Part shown: piece by piece, positions 27,060-38,700 of the stretch | Numbering within the stretch: the first letter of the stretch is position 1 | How the letters are laid out: each line of letters starts with the position of its first letter | Origin: Colius striatus | Taxonomy: Eukaryota; Chordata; Aves; Coliiformes; Coliidae | NCBI RefSeq assembly: GCF_028858725.1 | Contig: NC_084759.1 | Location: 92,772,362 to 92,836,361 of the forward strand | Direction: 5' to 3' | Length of the DNA stretch: 64,000 nucleotides | Notes under the pieces: generated by a model | Database searches by the model: none | What the model saw: only the letters and a program-made list of their open reading frames with translations | What the model was told of the DNA's origin: nothing | Position numbers and translations under genes: made by a program

Positions 27060-30000
27060 GTGACATTAGATTGATATGGAGGCAAATCTGCTGATGGTAA
27101 TAAGGCAAGGCTACAGAGAGTTACACACTTGCAAGCATTTTGTGATACTGCAGAGTGAAAGAGGAGGTAAAACCAAATCTGGACAAACCCTAGAGGGTTT
27201 GGGTTGTGCGAGTGTCATAAATGGCCCCTGCTAGTCCCCTGTAGCTCTGTTAGGGAGAATTCCATTCCTGCAGTAAAGAAACAGGGATAATGCAGCTGCA
27301 CTGGCCTTGTCTGAGCCACATTTAGACTCTATTTCTGGAGACTGCCTTACAGAAGAAGAGTTGAGAGCTCTCCCACCCAACACCACCTCTTCTGCTACAG
27401 CAGAGACTTGCAAGAGCTGCAAAATCTCACTAAAATTTCATTTCAGCTGGATCCTCTGCAAATCCCTCTCAAGTGGAGGGAAACACAGGGACAGTAATTG
27501 GCATGGAGCAGCAGCTCGGCTGTGCTAATGACTGAGAATACTATGGGAGATATTAAGGGGCTGCTGTTAAGGTACTACTAATAATTTTCAGAATCATTTC
27601 CATTCCTATTCTTCCCCTGATAGTCTGAAACTGCTGTGGGTCCTTTTAAAGCTGTTCTGCCTGCTAATAGTTTATTGCTTTATTTGATAGGTTGCTTAGG
27701 GACAGCTAGGCAGCTCATGTGTGTTTTTTCCCCCTCTCTTCAAACACTGAGAGTGTTTTAATATTTCTTGGAGAAAAACGGATGTAATAAAATATGAACA
27801 TCTAAGGCCCAATCATACTGCAGTGGAAAGCTCTGTGAGGCGGTTTTGAACTCGCTTTTCTAGTTGCTTTCTCTACAGAGAGTTGGCAGCCCCATCAGTG
27901 CTCCAGCTTCTGGTAAACATCTTCTTGCTTCAACTAGTGGAAAGGTTTGCTCATGTGAGGAGGGAAGATGGAGAGTATATAGACCTCTGTGGTCTTTGCT
28001 GATGGGATTTCTGTTTTTAATGAGTCATTGCTACACAGCTGACCTGGGTAAAGTCACACAATGATGGCCAAAATTGCCCAAGCACTGATGTTACCACTAA
28101 CAAGTGTCGCTTCAGCTTGTGATCTTCAAGGTTTGTTAAACGTACATAGCAACACCATCACTGAGAAGTAGGTCTATTGACACAGTGTGGTGGTTGTGAC
28201 GTAGGAGCAGACACCATGAAACCAAACAGCTGAGTTTGGCTGAGTGTAGTCAGCATAAGGCTACTCCAAGAGAAACGGCAAATCCCCCATTTCTGGGCTG
28301 CTTAAGGCTGGAGCAGGCAAAGAAACAGGGAGCACTGTTCGGGAACCAGCCTGCTGTTCACTAGCAGGAATCTCCTTCCCTCTCAAAGCATGAGTCATGG
28401 GACAAGGACACAAGTATAGTGCTGGCCTGTAGCTGGGGATTTTAGAAATTGCTTAAAAATGTGTAACAAAAAGTGCTCATGCCTATGAAAAAGAGAAGGA
28501 GGGATCTGTGATGTCTGGAAGGCACTGCCTGTGGAAAAGATACATCCTGAGCCTTGAGACCCTGGCAAAGCCTCTTTAGGAGAGAGTGGAATTTTCCCCG
28601 CATAAACAACAATGCCTATATTTGTTTAAAAGAAAAAAAAAACGTTGGGAAGCCAGCAGACATGAGTCCTGATGAGGAAGAAAAGGAGTATTGTCCCCAG
28701 AACATTGGGGAAACTGTTCAAAACTAGTTCATCCTTAAGCAGAAGCTATATCTGCTGTCTCACCAGTTTTGGTGGAGCCCAAGCAAAGGCTGGCTGTGGG
28801 GCAGGGGAGTTGGGACGCTGTCCTGACTTCAGCAAGAGACGTGGGTTCTTGGCATCTCTCAGGGGCTGGCACCCGAGATGGGGAAGAAAACGAACAAACA
28901 GGTCTGTTCAAAGGCATGTAGGAGGAATTCTATTTCCTTTGGAAGAACTCCTCTTCCTCCGCAGGGCAAAAAGCACCCTGTAAGAGAACGAAAACTCCCT
29001 GCGAACGGGAGGAAGCTAAATGGAAGAACTGCATCTGCTAGGTTGCTCTTTGCCTTCTGTTAGGCAAAAAAAGAAAAAAAGAAAAAAACAGAAAAAACCC
29101 CACCAAGATTGATTCAAGATTCATCAAGCCAGAGAGAGGCAGCACAAGTTAGAACAGGTCATGTTAGCCTAGTGATCAGGCCTCTGGCTGAAAGAGAGGG
29201 TGAATTCTGATCTCTGTACCTAAGATTGAGTTTTAGCCTGCAACCATTTAATGGAAAATACTTTCTTCCTCTTCTACACTTCACTCAGAAGGCCAAGGTG
29301 TGAGATGGGTGCTGGAGATCCTCCTTGTCAGAGTGATCCCACCCTAGATGTCACAGGCAAGTGAGAAGTTGCACATGAAGCAGGGCAGGGGCTTTTGTTC
29401 CACTACCATCCCTCTTGACCATGCTTTAGGAGATCGAGACCAGCCCTAGCTGGAAGGAAGAATAGCCATCAGCTTTCTAGAGAGATTGCAGGTTTTATCC
29501 CTCATGTGTGTTTCTTTCAGTCCCATTTGTGGGTACCTGGGATGGGTCTAGAAAAGGATTAGCCAGCCCCAATAAAAAGCACAGCTTGCCCACCTCCCTC
29601 TGGGCTCTGGACTTCCCTCCACAGCCCTAGCACTAAGGGTAAAGTAATGCATGGACAAACCTGTTTTTGTTTGTGATTCTACTCACAGTGAAAGAAAACA
29701 GTGAAGAAACAGGTTTTTTGATATGCAGGAGGAATTGTATCAAGACTTTTGTATTTGCTTCCTCATTCTTGGTCATGATGCAGAAAATCATGGCAAACCT
29801 TCTATATGGGAGTGTGGGTCATTTTGTTAGCTGCATAGAGAGCATCTGGGAGAAATATCTTCCAAAGAACATATTCTTTTGCATATGCAGAGATTTCTTT
29901 ATACTTGTTCTACTTGTTACTCATTACATTTTGTTAAGCTCATCATTTACCTCGTTGTAAATGCCAAGAGAGGTAGAGGCAGAAGGAAGAAAAATGACGA

Positions 30001-31055
30001 GGTCTGATGCTTCTTCAAACCGCAGAATTATCTTAACGCTTTCCTGTTCATAGATGAGAATTATCACTTGAAAATCACAGTTTGCACAGAGCAAGTGATG
30101 TTGTCCGTGACCAACCTGTTTTATTTATTTTTAATAACTTCCCGTATTGTGTTGTTCCAGACTACACGTCCCATGGCACACATCGCAAGCGAGATATTAG
30201 GTATCTTTCTGAAAGATCGTACACCCTGGGCTGAATTGTTCCTTCTTCTTGCTTACAAGGATGCCTTTTATTCCCTCTTTAGCCTTTTGAGCATTCACGT
30301 GTCTAGCATATGAAGCACTGCTGCAGTCACATGGCTATGTGAACACAGATGGTTCAACCAGTGCTCTGCTTCACACAAAGAGAAACATGAGACACAAGAC
30401 AAACTGTGATGGCCAAGATCTGGCAATTCTTCATTCTGTCAAAATTTGGACCATACTTGGAGAAGGCATCAAAAGACTGTCCACAAGTGCTGTGAACATG
30501 TACATTGTTTCTTATTTCTTGCTTCCTTTTCAGTTCCAGGATGCTTTTTCAGCAAAAATACAAGAAGTTCAGAGCCTGGTTGACATTTACAGAGTACTAT
30601 AGTTTCAGAGCGCTTTACTGAACCTTTTTGAGGGCCAAATTCTGTGTTTTCATATTGTACAATCACTGTTGACCTTCTTCCTTGCCAGATGAGGTCCTGA
30701 ATCACGAGAGTGCTGCCTCACAACCTACTTATGGAGAGAGAAAGCCCAAAAGAGATTTGTCAGAATACCACCTTGGTACTGCTAGTGGTGAGTAGATGGG
30801 TGAGCAAACGAGTTTTATGCTAGAACAACAGCAGCCCTGTCAGAGAGGCTCAGTCATCAAGTGTTTTACCTGTGGCCAATCAGAAACCTGTGGAAAGGCT
30901 GGGAAAACAGGAGAAAGGCTGAATTCTGCAGCAGCTTTCTTGGTCCTTCGCGTAATAGCAGCCACCTTGGCTCTGACCAGGGCCAGAAAACCCAGGCTGA
31001 TGAGAGGCCAGTGAACCTTACAGGTTTTCAGATGGTACTAAGTAGTTTGAGTAGT
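27060..31055. other. Intergenic DNA, no gene seen
   Basis: No exon could be supported. A short stretch at about 29155-29225 ('gttagcctagtgatcaggcc') is faintly like the head of an old tRNA-derived SINE, but the internal B box is not recognisable, so it is not called. A-rich runs lie at 28629-28641 and 29067-29096. Confidence 0.5.
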
Positions 31056-31059
31056 CAAA

Positions 31060-31440
31060 TGCCACAGTGCTGGTGAGGAACTCCTGGAGGACCCTACAAT
31101 GCAGTGTGAGTGACAATAAGGTGATAGATGAGGTTAATTTAAAGTAATACATCCAAGGAAAATGAAACAAACAGCATGTATATGATGCTAAACTCGAAAA
31201 TGGTAGCCAGGAAATGGATTTCAGAGTCATCACTGACAGCTGTCTGGAATCATTAGCTCAATGTGCAGTGACAGATAAAAAGCAAAAAAGAAGCAGAAGG
31301 CACCATGATGAAGGATGCTGAGAAGAGAGCTTGGTTTTACTGCTGAGCAAAACCTTAGTGTACCCTTACCTCAAACCCTGTGTGATGTGCTAGTCTCCAG
31401 CACTTGAGGACAAGTCAGGAGAGAGTGGTCAAGGGGCCTC
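31060..31440 (+). mobile_element. CR1-family LINE body fragment
   Basis: Forward-oriented, diverged CR1 coding-region remnant. 'gaaatggatttcagagtcat', 'cagctgtctggaatcattag', 'ctcaatgtgcagtgacagat' and 'caccatgatgaaggatgctg' follow the order expected at the end of the CR1 reverse-transcriptase ORF. No 3' tail is present. Frame breaks make it a fossil. Confidence 0.65.
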
Positions 31441-32198
31441 ATTACGTATCAGACAAGGCAAGATGTTCTAAAGTCAGAAGTAAAAGAAAGGGGCAAGATG
31501 TCCAGTGCAACAGGCCAAACACCCTGGGGAGTGTTGAGGGATCACATGGAGAACGGACCACCATAGAGGAGCCAGATTTACTCGGTCCTCCTTCCACTGA
31601 TGGAGATACAGGGGACCGGGGTAACTGATCCACCACCTGCCCCACTTTTCATGCTCCTACCCTGTACCTAACAGCGGCTGACAGCTAAGACCTAAGGTGA
31701 GTGTAAGAATAGAGTGGAGTAGACAGATGTTTCCCAGAACAGCCTCCTGGACATCAAGAGTCTGTGGCTCATAGGTTTCCCAGCCCAGAGGTGTTGTTTT
31801 ACTAAGGATTGGATTTTGCTTTTTTAAAAGTTTTTAAAAATAAAATTAAAAATAAAAAGAGAGCAAAGGCGGCTTTGAAGTCAAACTTTGTTATTAGAGG
31901 TGACATGCCAACCATGGGTAGGTGCCAGCTCCAAGGCTTTATTTTGACTGCTGTCTCATGAGGAAAGCTGGCAGCTGGAAGAGCAGGGAGGCACGTCCTG
32001 AAGAAGGTGAAGAATTTAGCCAGATTGCTTTCAACAGCCTCTTTCATTCTGGGTGGCTGAGAAAACAAAGTGGAATTTTCTGTTCACGTTGCAACAAAAT
32101 ATCCTTTAATAATTGTCTTGTGGGTCACACAGGGTTACAGCTTGGACCTGTGCATTGATCTGCTGCAGTGCAGGATAACAGGTTTTGCTTTGTGGAAG

Positions 32199-32216
32199 AC
32201 ATACTGTAGGTATGTC
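32199..32216. repeat. Small perfect hairpin
   Basis: GACATAC and its reverse complement GTATGTC flank a 5-base loop at about 32198-32216, and 'gacatacta' follows again directly after. The element is short and of unknown significance. Confidence 0.6.
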
Positions 32217-32384
32217 TGACATACTATAGGTTGCGGGTATCAGAGTACTGTGTTGCTTCCTCTATTGTGAGATTTCTTTCTCTGCTGCGGGAGGAAAAAA
32301 ACCCCACTACTTCCCTTTAGTCTCTAGGTTGAAGCTAACACTGATCACGCACACAAGAGGTAACTAAGCTTTCAATCTAAGAAA

Positions 32385-32798
32385 GCAACTCTGGAGCATC
32401 TTTCTTCTGAGGAAAGGCCGTGGAATCTGAGACTGTTCAGTCTGGAGGAGACAGAGGAGGAGCTTCATCAACACTTAGAAGTAATTAAAAGTGTATGTCA
32501 AGAGGACGGGGCAACACTTTTTTTTCTGCACTTTTGTCTGGTGATAGAGCTAGGGATAATGGACAAAAGCTGGAACATAAAAAGTTCCACTTAAGGAAAA
32601 ACTTCTTTACAGTAAGGGTGAGTGAGCTCTGGCTCAGGCTGCCCAGGGAAGGTGTGGAGTCTCCTTCACTGGAGGTTTTCAAAACCCATCTGGACACATT
32701 CCTGTGTGACCTGATCTAGGTGGCCTTGCTTTAGCAGAGGGGTTGGACTGAATGATCTTTAGAGGTCCCTTCCAACCCTGACCATTCTATGATTCTAA
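32385..32798 (+). mobile_element. CR1 LINE 3' fragment
   Basis: Forward-oriented CR1. It includes 'cagtctggaggagacagagg', 'ggataatggacaaaagctgg', 'ggaaaaacttctttacagta', 'gttggactgaatgatcttta' and the octamer tail 'ccattctatgattcta' at the right edge. It lies about 1.1 kb beyond the likely ETS2 polyadenylation site and is the nearest recognisable repeat downstream of the gene. Confidence 0.95.
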
Positions 32799-32799
32799 A

Positions 32800-33890
32800 T
32801 GAAGAAACAATTCTGTGATTAGGGAAACCAAATTGAAAATGAAACTTGCACAGATTAAGAGGACGATTAGGACTTGGTAGTCACAGTGTGACAAAGAAAC
32901 TGTGGGAAACAAAACACATTAATTGTGACTAACCATATGTTATTTCCTGTAAAAATCAGGTATCTCTTCTCATTAAGACCATAGTGCAAAGGCAGATAGT
33001 ATGTGGCACTGCCTTTTTAAAGGTGTTACCCCAAGCCAAGGAAATTGAAAATCTTTTCCTTTCTTACAAGTTCTATCTTAGCTTAGGGGGTCACAGCTCC
33101 CCACACCCTTACATACTTTTCACTGTGAGACCAGTCTGTGGGGCAGCATCAGCCATGACACATCTAAGCCTGCAGTAGTGGCTGATGCAAAGGAAGGATG
33201 CCAGAAGCTTCTTTTCCTTCACAGGGACAATTAAAAGTAAGGCTGAAGAGAACAGTGTCTTCAACTATTCAGAAGAGATGACTGGGGCCATGCTGCAAGA
33301 CACATGCCTACCCTTTCAGCTCCATCCATTTAGAAAAGCATTCTCAGAAAAAAGAAAACCATCCTTTTTATCTGACTTTTTAACATGCTGCCAAACCAGG
33401 GTAACTATAATTGAAATAAGATCAAGATAGGGCTGAAGTTTGGTAAATGAAAGATCATGAAGCCTCAGGGAAGCACATTTTTTTTTTTTTATATACCTGC
33501 ATTTCCTATTTTTAAAAGGTGTACTTAAGAGCAAATGTTTCCACGTTCATTGCTTCTGTGTATGGAGGAGGGACAAAGAAGACTGTGAGCTAAAGGTAGC
33601 TTGGACAGTAGCCTTCCTTTCTACAGCATAGGATCAGGAACAGTTTAAGACTGAATCGTCTTAACACACCTCAGTTCTGCCATATATCCACTCATCAGTT
33701 TATATGTTGATTCACATCACAGTGCAGAGGTGCCAGTTTTCACTCTGAGGCACAGCACAAAGTTCTTAGTGGAAGCTAGATAAAAACACAGTGTGGTCGC
33801 ACATGTTTAGCCTCTTTCAAGACCATACGTCTATGCACTCCTGCAGAATTTTCACCAGCAAGCTCCCTATTCTTCTAAGTCTGGTTGATA
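32800..33890. other. Spacer downstream of ETS2
   Basis: No coding exon or repeat is seen between the CR1 at 32385-32798 and the predicted end of the ETS2 transcript. A T11 run lies at about 33480-33490. Confidence 0.5.
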
Positions 33891-33914
33891 TGTTTTTTTG
33901 GCCTTTCTTTAAAA

Positions 33915-33920
33915 TTTATT
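33915..33920 (-). terminator. ETS2: Candidate ETS2 poly(A) signal AATAAA
   Basis: TTTATT on the plus strand reads AATAAA on the ETS2 strand. It is the only canonical hexamer I found between the stop codon and this point. It would give a 3' UTR of about 1.6 kb. ATTAAA variants at about 34053-34058, 34594-34599 and 34761-34766 could serve shorter transcripts. The downstream sequence is not clearly GT-rich, so the exact cleavage site is unproven. Confidence 0.5.
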
Positions 33921-34562
33921 TTTAATCCTGGAGAGGTTGAGGGTGGGGGTAGTGGAATGGATAAGGGCTGAACCAACAAACAAAAAAAACCCTGACACAT
34001 CTAAAACTTTCCCAGTGAAAAACCACAAGCACAATTTTCTTGTTCAAGAGGTTTTAATGGAGATTCATATTTTTAAACCTCTGACACTGTACAACACACT
34101 TAAATGTACATCAAGCTCTGATAAAAAATAAAGCTTTCTTACAAAGTACATTTTTTTCCAGTGAATTTTTTTCTTTTTTTGTTTTTTTGCAGTAAAAATA
34201 GCTGCTACATAAATCCCTCCTGATCTTTGAAAAGGAGTCACAGTTATTTCCAAAAATAGAATTCATATTTTCATCATACAGGATAAACCGCAGGAAGAAG
34301 AGACAAGTAAACTGAAAAAATAAGGCTTGTATATAAATTTTTGTTTTTAAAATGCCATGCATAGAAGTTGAAAAACATATACCATTTGTAAAGGAAAAAA
34401 GGTAATTTTATCCATATTAATATTTTCATTTTCAGTTACAGAAGAAACCACAAACAGGCCCTTTAATGTCCCAGAATATAACATTAGTTTCTTGTAAAAA
34501 TGCCAAAATGCACAAAAAATTGCCAGCTTCAGTCTTGGCAAAACACTGGGCTAGCCCACCCT

Positions 34563-34579
34563 CCCCCCCCCCCCCCCCC
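34563..34579. repeat. Poly-C/poly-G tract of about 17 bases
   Basis: An uninterrupted C run on the plus strand lies inside the predicted ETS2 3' UTR, so the transcript would carry a G run followed by AGGG and TGGG. Exact length may be affected by assembly or sequencing. Confidence 0.9.
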
Positions 34580-35502
34580 ATCCACTGCCCCATTTAATAT
34601 CATAGGCATACCATATGCATGCATACTGAGCACTTATGTTGTCTCTCAGGCCAATTAAATATTTGCAGAAGGTTGTATATCCTAGACAAACATGAAAAAA
34701 ACCCCTCAACTTCTGATAAGTTTACATTCGTCCTATTTCAAAAACACACATACAATTAGTTTAATTTACACTATACAGTATCTGTTAAATAGGAACATTA
34801 CAGAGTTGCAAAAAGAATCACAGAATATATACAAACTGAATATTGAAATGGTATGATTTTCCTTCCCATCTTTAAAGGGTCTTTTTTCTTCCTGTTAATG
34901 GTTGCTACATCTGGTTTTGGACACAAGAGTGTTTATGTACCTCTGCAGCACATTTCTGGAGTAGTAATAATAATGATGACAGAACATGCTTTAAAACAAA
35001 ACCAACATTGGTTCTCCTTACTGCTCGTTCAAAATAAATTAGTTTGGATTTTCTTTTTTCCTTTTAAAATAAATCACATGATAGAAGAGGTGAGCATGGA
35101 CGATGGTATTTTAAAACATCCGAGCAATAGTTCTGCTGCATCACTGGTTTCTCATCCAACCTTTGGTTTTAAAGCCAACCCATTATCACGTGGCAGTGTA
35201 AGTAGCCAAAACACTTTACACGGCGGTACAGGTAGCTTAACCCGAGAGCATTTCTGTGTCTTCACGACAGAGCTCAGTGTCTGTGCTGACTTCCACGCTG
35301 CTCAAGCGCCCAACGTGGCAACATCTGAAGCCACTGATGAAATAAGGCCACTTCCTTCCGGCTCCCCTTGGTTACAAAAATCACTTAAGGTCCTTATTTC
35401 CCAACAGTTGCCCCCATTTGAAGAGCCAGAAGAACTGCCTGAAGACAGTTCCTGGTCACAATTCCAAGAGGTGCTCTTGGCTCCCCTGCCATGGCGCGGG
35501 GC

Positions 35503-35718
35503 TCAGTCCTCCGTGTCGGGCTGCACCCCCAGCATGGCGTGCAGCTCCTCCGCCGTGTACCCCAGCAGGTTCTGCAGGTCGCACACGAAGCGATACACGT
35601 AGCGCTTCCCCGAGGTCTTGTGGATGATGTTCTTGTCATAATAGTAGCGTAGGCCTCGGCTCAGCTTCTCATAGTTCATTTTTGGCTTGTTTTTCCTCCT
35701 CCCCCACCTCCGTGCCAC
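35503..35718 (-). CDS. ETS2: ETS2 exon 10 (coding part), ETS domain C-half
   Basis: The acceptor CAG precedes GTGGCACGG, and the frame enters at phase 0. The exon encodes residues 409-479, from [10 protein letters not shown] through recognition helix 3 and the final beta strands to LGVQPDTED, then a TGA stop at 35505-35503. Lysine and arginine residues in KRKN/KPK-type positions and the YYYDKN motif are intact, so DNA binding should be retained. Confidence 0.97.
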   Translation of the reverse strand: MARRWGRRKNKPKMNYEKLSRGLRYYYDKNIIHKTSGKRYVYRFVCDLQNLLGYTAEELHAMLGVQPDTED

Positions 35719-38700
35719 CTGTTGGCCCGACAAGAAAGCAAAATGCAAAGGGTTTGTTTGAGTCGTGTTCTTCTAGATAAATAGTTATTAAAACCCTTTC
35801 TCAGTCACAGCATTTTATTTGCTTTGCATGTCCCAGACTCAGGTAAGAGCTCATGATTGACTCCCCAGTTGAACACACTTCTTGTCAACTATCAGCAGCA
35901 GCTTAGGAGAAAGAAGGAGGTTGATAGCAAGTATCAGTGAAAAGGATACCTGTTTGTAGTGGGTGGGCCAAAACATGTTTAAAGAATTACCAGTCTCTCA
36001 AGAAGACACCATTTAACCATTAATTTGCTGTTGAGCAGCACGGGACAGCTCTTTAACTGTTAGTTGAATTATAGGAAATTCCTTGGAGTAGCGACTTTTC
36101 TCCCTCTCCTTTTAACATTATTTTTAAGGAAAGCTTTAGTGGACTTTAGGTCACATCTCTTAATACAATTTTCCTTCTGATAACAATATCAGAAAATGAA
36201 AATGCATTCTGTTTATTTTGAATGACTAAAGCTTTAAGTTCCCAAAATGTTTCAAAAGCGGCATTATCACACTTGCCGTGTATCTCAAAGAACAGGGGTA
36301 TGCAGATTGCATTCTCCCCTTGCCTTTGTGTAATCCCTGGCACTGTTGATTCTACTACATCCAGTAAGATGCATTAAGATAATACTGTAGATTTACAGTA
36401 TTATACTGTCAGAACAACTAACTTTGTGTATTACCTTTAACTTTCAAGCTATACATGTTCTTGTAACAACAAGCAAATGCTCCCTGTGTGGGAGGAAAGG
36501 GGGGAGAACATCCCACAGCAATCCTGACTGTACAATAAAGCATTTGCAGATGAAGAGATTTCAGCAAGTGTCTGATTGTGTAAATGCTCTATATTCAAGA
36601 CTAGGCCCACAGATGGCAGATCAGACCCTGAATCTTTTTGTTCATCACAATTAGCCACGTACCTCATCTGGGTCAGCAAGTTTAAATTCCCATCCATCTC
36701 CAGTCCAACTAATGAAAGACTGACAGGATTTGTCAGTCAGTAACTCCAGAAGGAATTGCCATAGCTGTATAGGTCCACTGCCTGTTGAGAAAGAAGGGGT
36801 GGGGAGAAACCACAATTAATACTTCTGGCAAGCTCTTACTACAACCATTGCCTGTGACCTTACTCATATCACAGGACAGATCTTGTAATTACTCTGATTT
36901 GCCCTGGTTTTTTTTAAATATCAAAGAGAAACTCAAGGCTTTTCTCTAACACAGATCTGCTCCTAAGAATGTTAAAACAAGTTGGTTTTTTAATGGAAAC
37001 ACAGGACTGGGACTTTCTTTCTATATAATTCTCTTTCATATGGATTCCTTAGCCCTCACTCTCACCTCCTATCACCTGCATTTCAAGCCCCAGGGCTTGT
37101 CCTGCAGTCCTTGGCTTGAAAGATGTTCTAGAGGAAAAACCGATTTCAGTAAGGACTGCAGGAGCAAAGTCTTCACAGGCAAGCCAATGCCTGTGGAAAC
37201 TCCCAGGTGTAGGAGATTTTGTCCAAGCTTCCCTCTTTTTCAAGCAGATGAAAAAGTGCATTTGATTTTGACACGTTGTGATGCTCTTGCCTGTTCTTGC
37301 TTTAGATGGATAGTCCTACGTGACCTTCATCGGTAACATTTAAAACTGAAATGCCTCATGAGCCGTGGTCTCTGACTAAGCTGTTAAGGCGTATCTTACA
37401 CATGTAACACTTTACCACCACAGTCCATGCTTACAGAGAACACTGATGTTACATAAGAAGAGGAGTGACCATTTTGCTTACCAGTAAAGCCAGCTAGAAT
37501 CGCTGCTGGTATAACTGGTTTCCCTTGCTCTACAGGATCACTTCGTTCTTGAATATAGTCTTTGAAAGACATTGTAGGTTTGCTCAGACACAAGGACTGG
37601 CTACAGTCATCTTCAAAACTCTCGTAGGATGGCACACGTTGTAAATCCACCAGTGACGACTGACTGTTCCAGGACTGCAGCATCGAATCTGAGCTCTCGT
37701 AACTTTCTGCGCCGCTGTCACTAGATTCATGTTCTCTAAGCTTACCTTTACAAAACAAAACAGAAAACCAGACAAGTGTTGTTTGGGGTTTCTTTTTTTT
37801 TTTTTTTTTTTAAATTCCCCTCAGTCAAGCTTCTATCTATAAATTCTGCAAAGGAGGAACGTGGCCTTGAACCCATGGTTATCATACAGATGACGACTTA
37901 CCAGAATTATCTATCAACAAGTTCAGATTGCTTCTTGGGAAATCTTGATTTACTGCACAGTAGTTGACACCAACAGCATCTGCTTGGGTTTTAGGGAACA
38001 ATGAAAACTCTTGCTCTGGACTGAGGAGATTTGGTCCTGTGGAAGTCTGACAGACGTCAGTCAGGAGACTAGGTTTGGAATAACCCAAGGCTTTAGGGTA
38101 TCCAGGCATTTGCATACCATAGGAGTTCTGATCTATATTGACAGCTGAAGAAAGAAATAAAAGAACTAATTAGATAGCTTTTCCCTGTAAACCTTTAAAC
38201 ACACTAATACATCTCCAGCACCTCACTATCATTGTGTCATCAATAAGTAATTTCCTATGAAAATCTGAGTGATAGATGCTACAGACCTCTTGGAAAGGCT
38301 ATCAAAGTCTGTGAGAAGATGCCCATCTAACAGGACTCAGATTCTGTAAACCTCCCTCTATAACTTGCCAACCACAAAGTGTCTATTGTTAGTTCTTCAA
38401 GGAAGCTACAGCACTACAGAAAAAGCTGGACAAGCTGAAGTGGTTTGAGTAAGGCCCTCATCATTAAGTGGTGTAATAAGGTTGAGCTGGAGACTGACCG
38501 TGGTAGAATGAAATACAATACCAATCAGACAATCTGAGGGAGATGGCACTGCCTCCCACACACTTCCAAAGACTCTATTACGGTTTCAAAGTCTTCAAAA
38601 AGGCCTAAACGTAACTCTTGCTGCTCCCCAGTGATGCTAGTTTTTGATTTGGTTTGCTAGGGGTGGGAGTGGTCACTCTGCTCCACAGATGTAGGCTTTG

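Larger units (their letters stand above)
33897..35502 (-). other. ETS2: Predicted ETS2 3' untranslated region
   Basis: AT-rich sequence runs from the TGA stop to the candidate poly(A) signal. Several ATTTA-type words on the minus strand are compatible with an unstable immediate-early-type mRNA, an inference from the known regulation of ETS family genes. A 17-base C run at 34563-34579 becomes a G run in the RNA, followed by further G triplets. The opposite strand has a 249-codon open frame (34853-35602) that overlaps this UTR and the last coding exon; it is read as chance. Confidence 0.6.

Noticed and set aside
29155..29225. Possible tRNA-derived SINE head
   Set aside because: There is some resemblance to an A box ('tagcctagtgatcagg'), but no B box or recognisable SINE body follows.
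34853..35602. 249-codon plus-strand ORF opposite the ETS2 3' UTR and last exon
   Set aside because: It is antisense to a conserved coding exon and an AT-rich UTR, has no recognisable domain, and the last-exon constraint on the other strand explains part of its openness.
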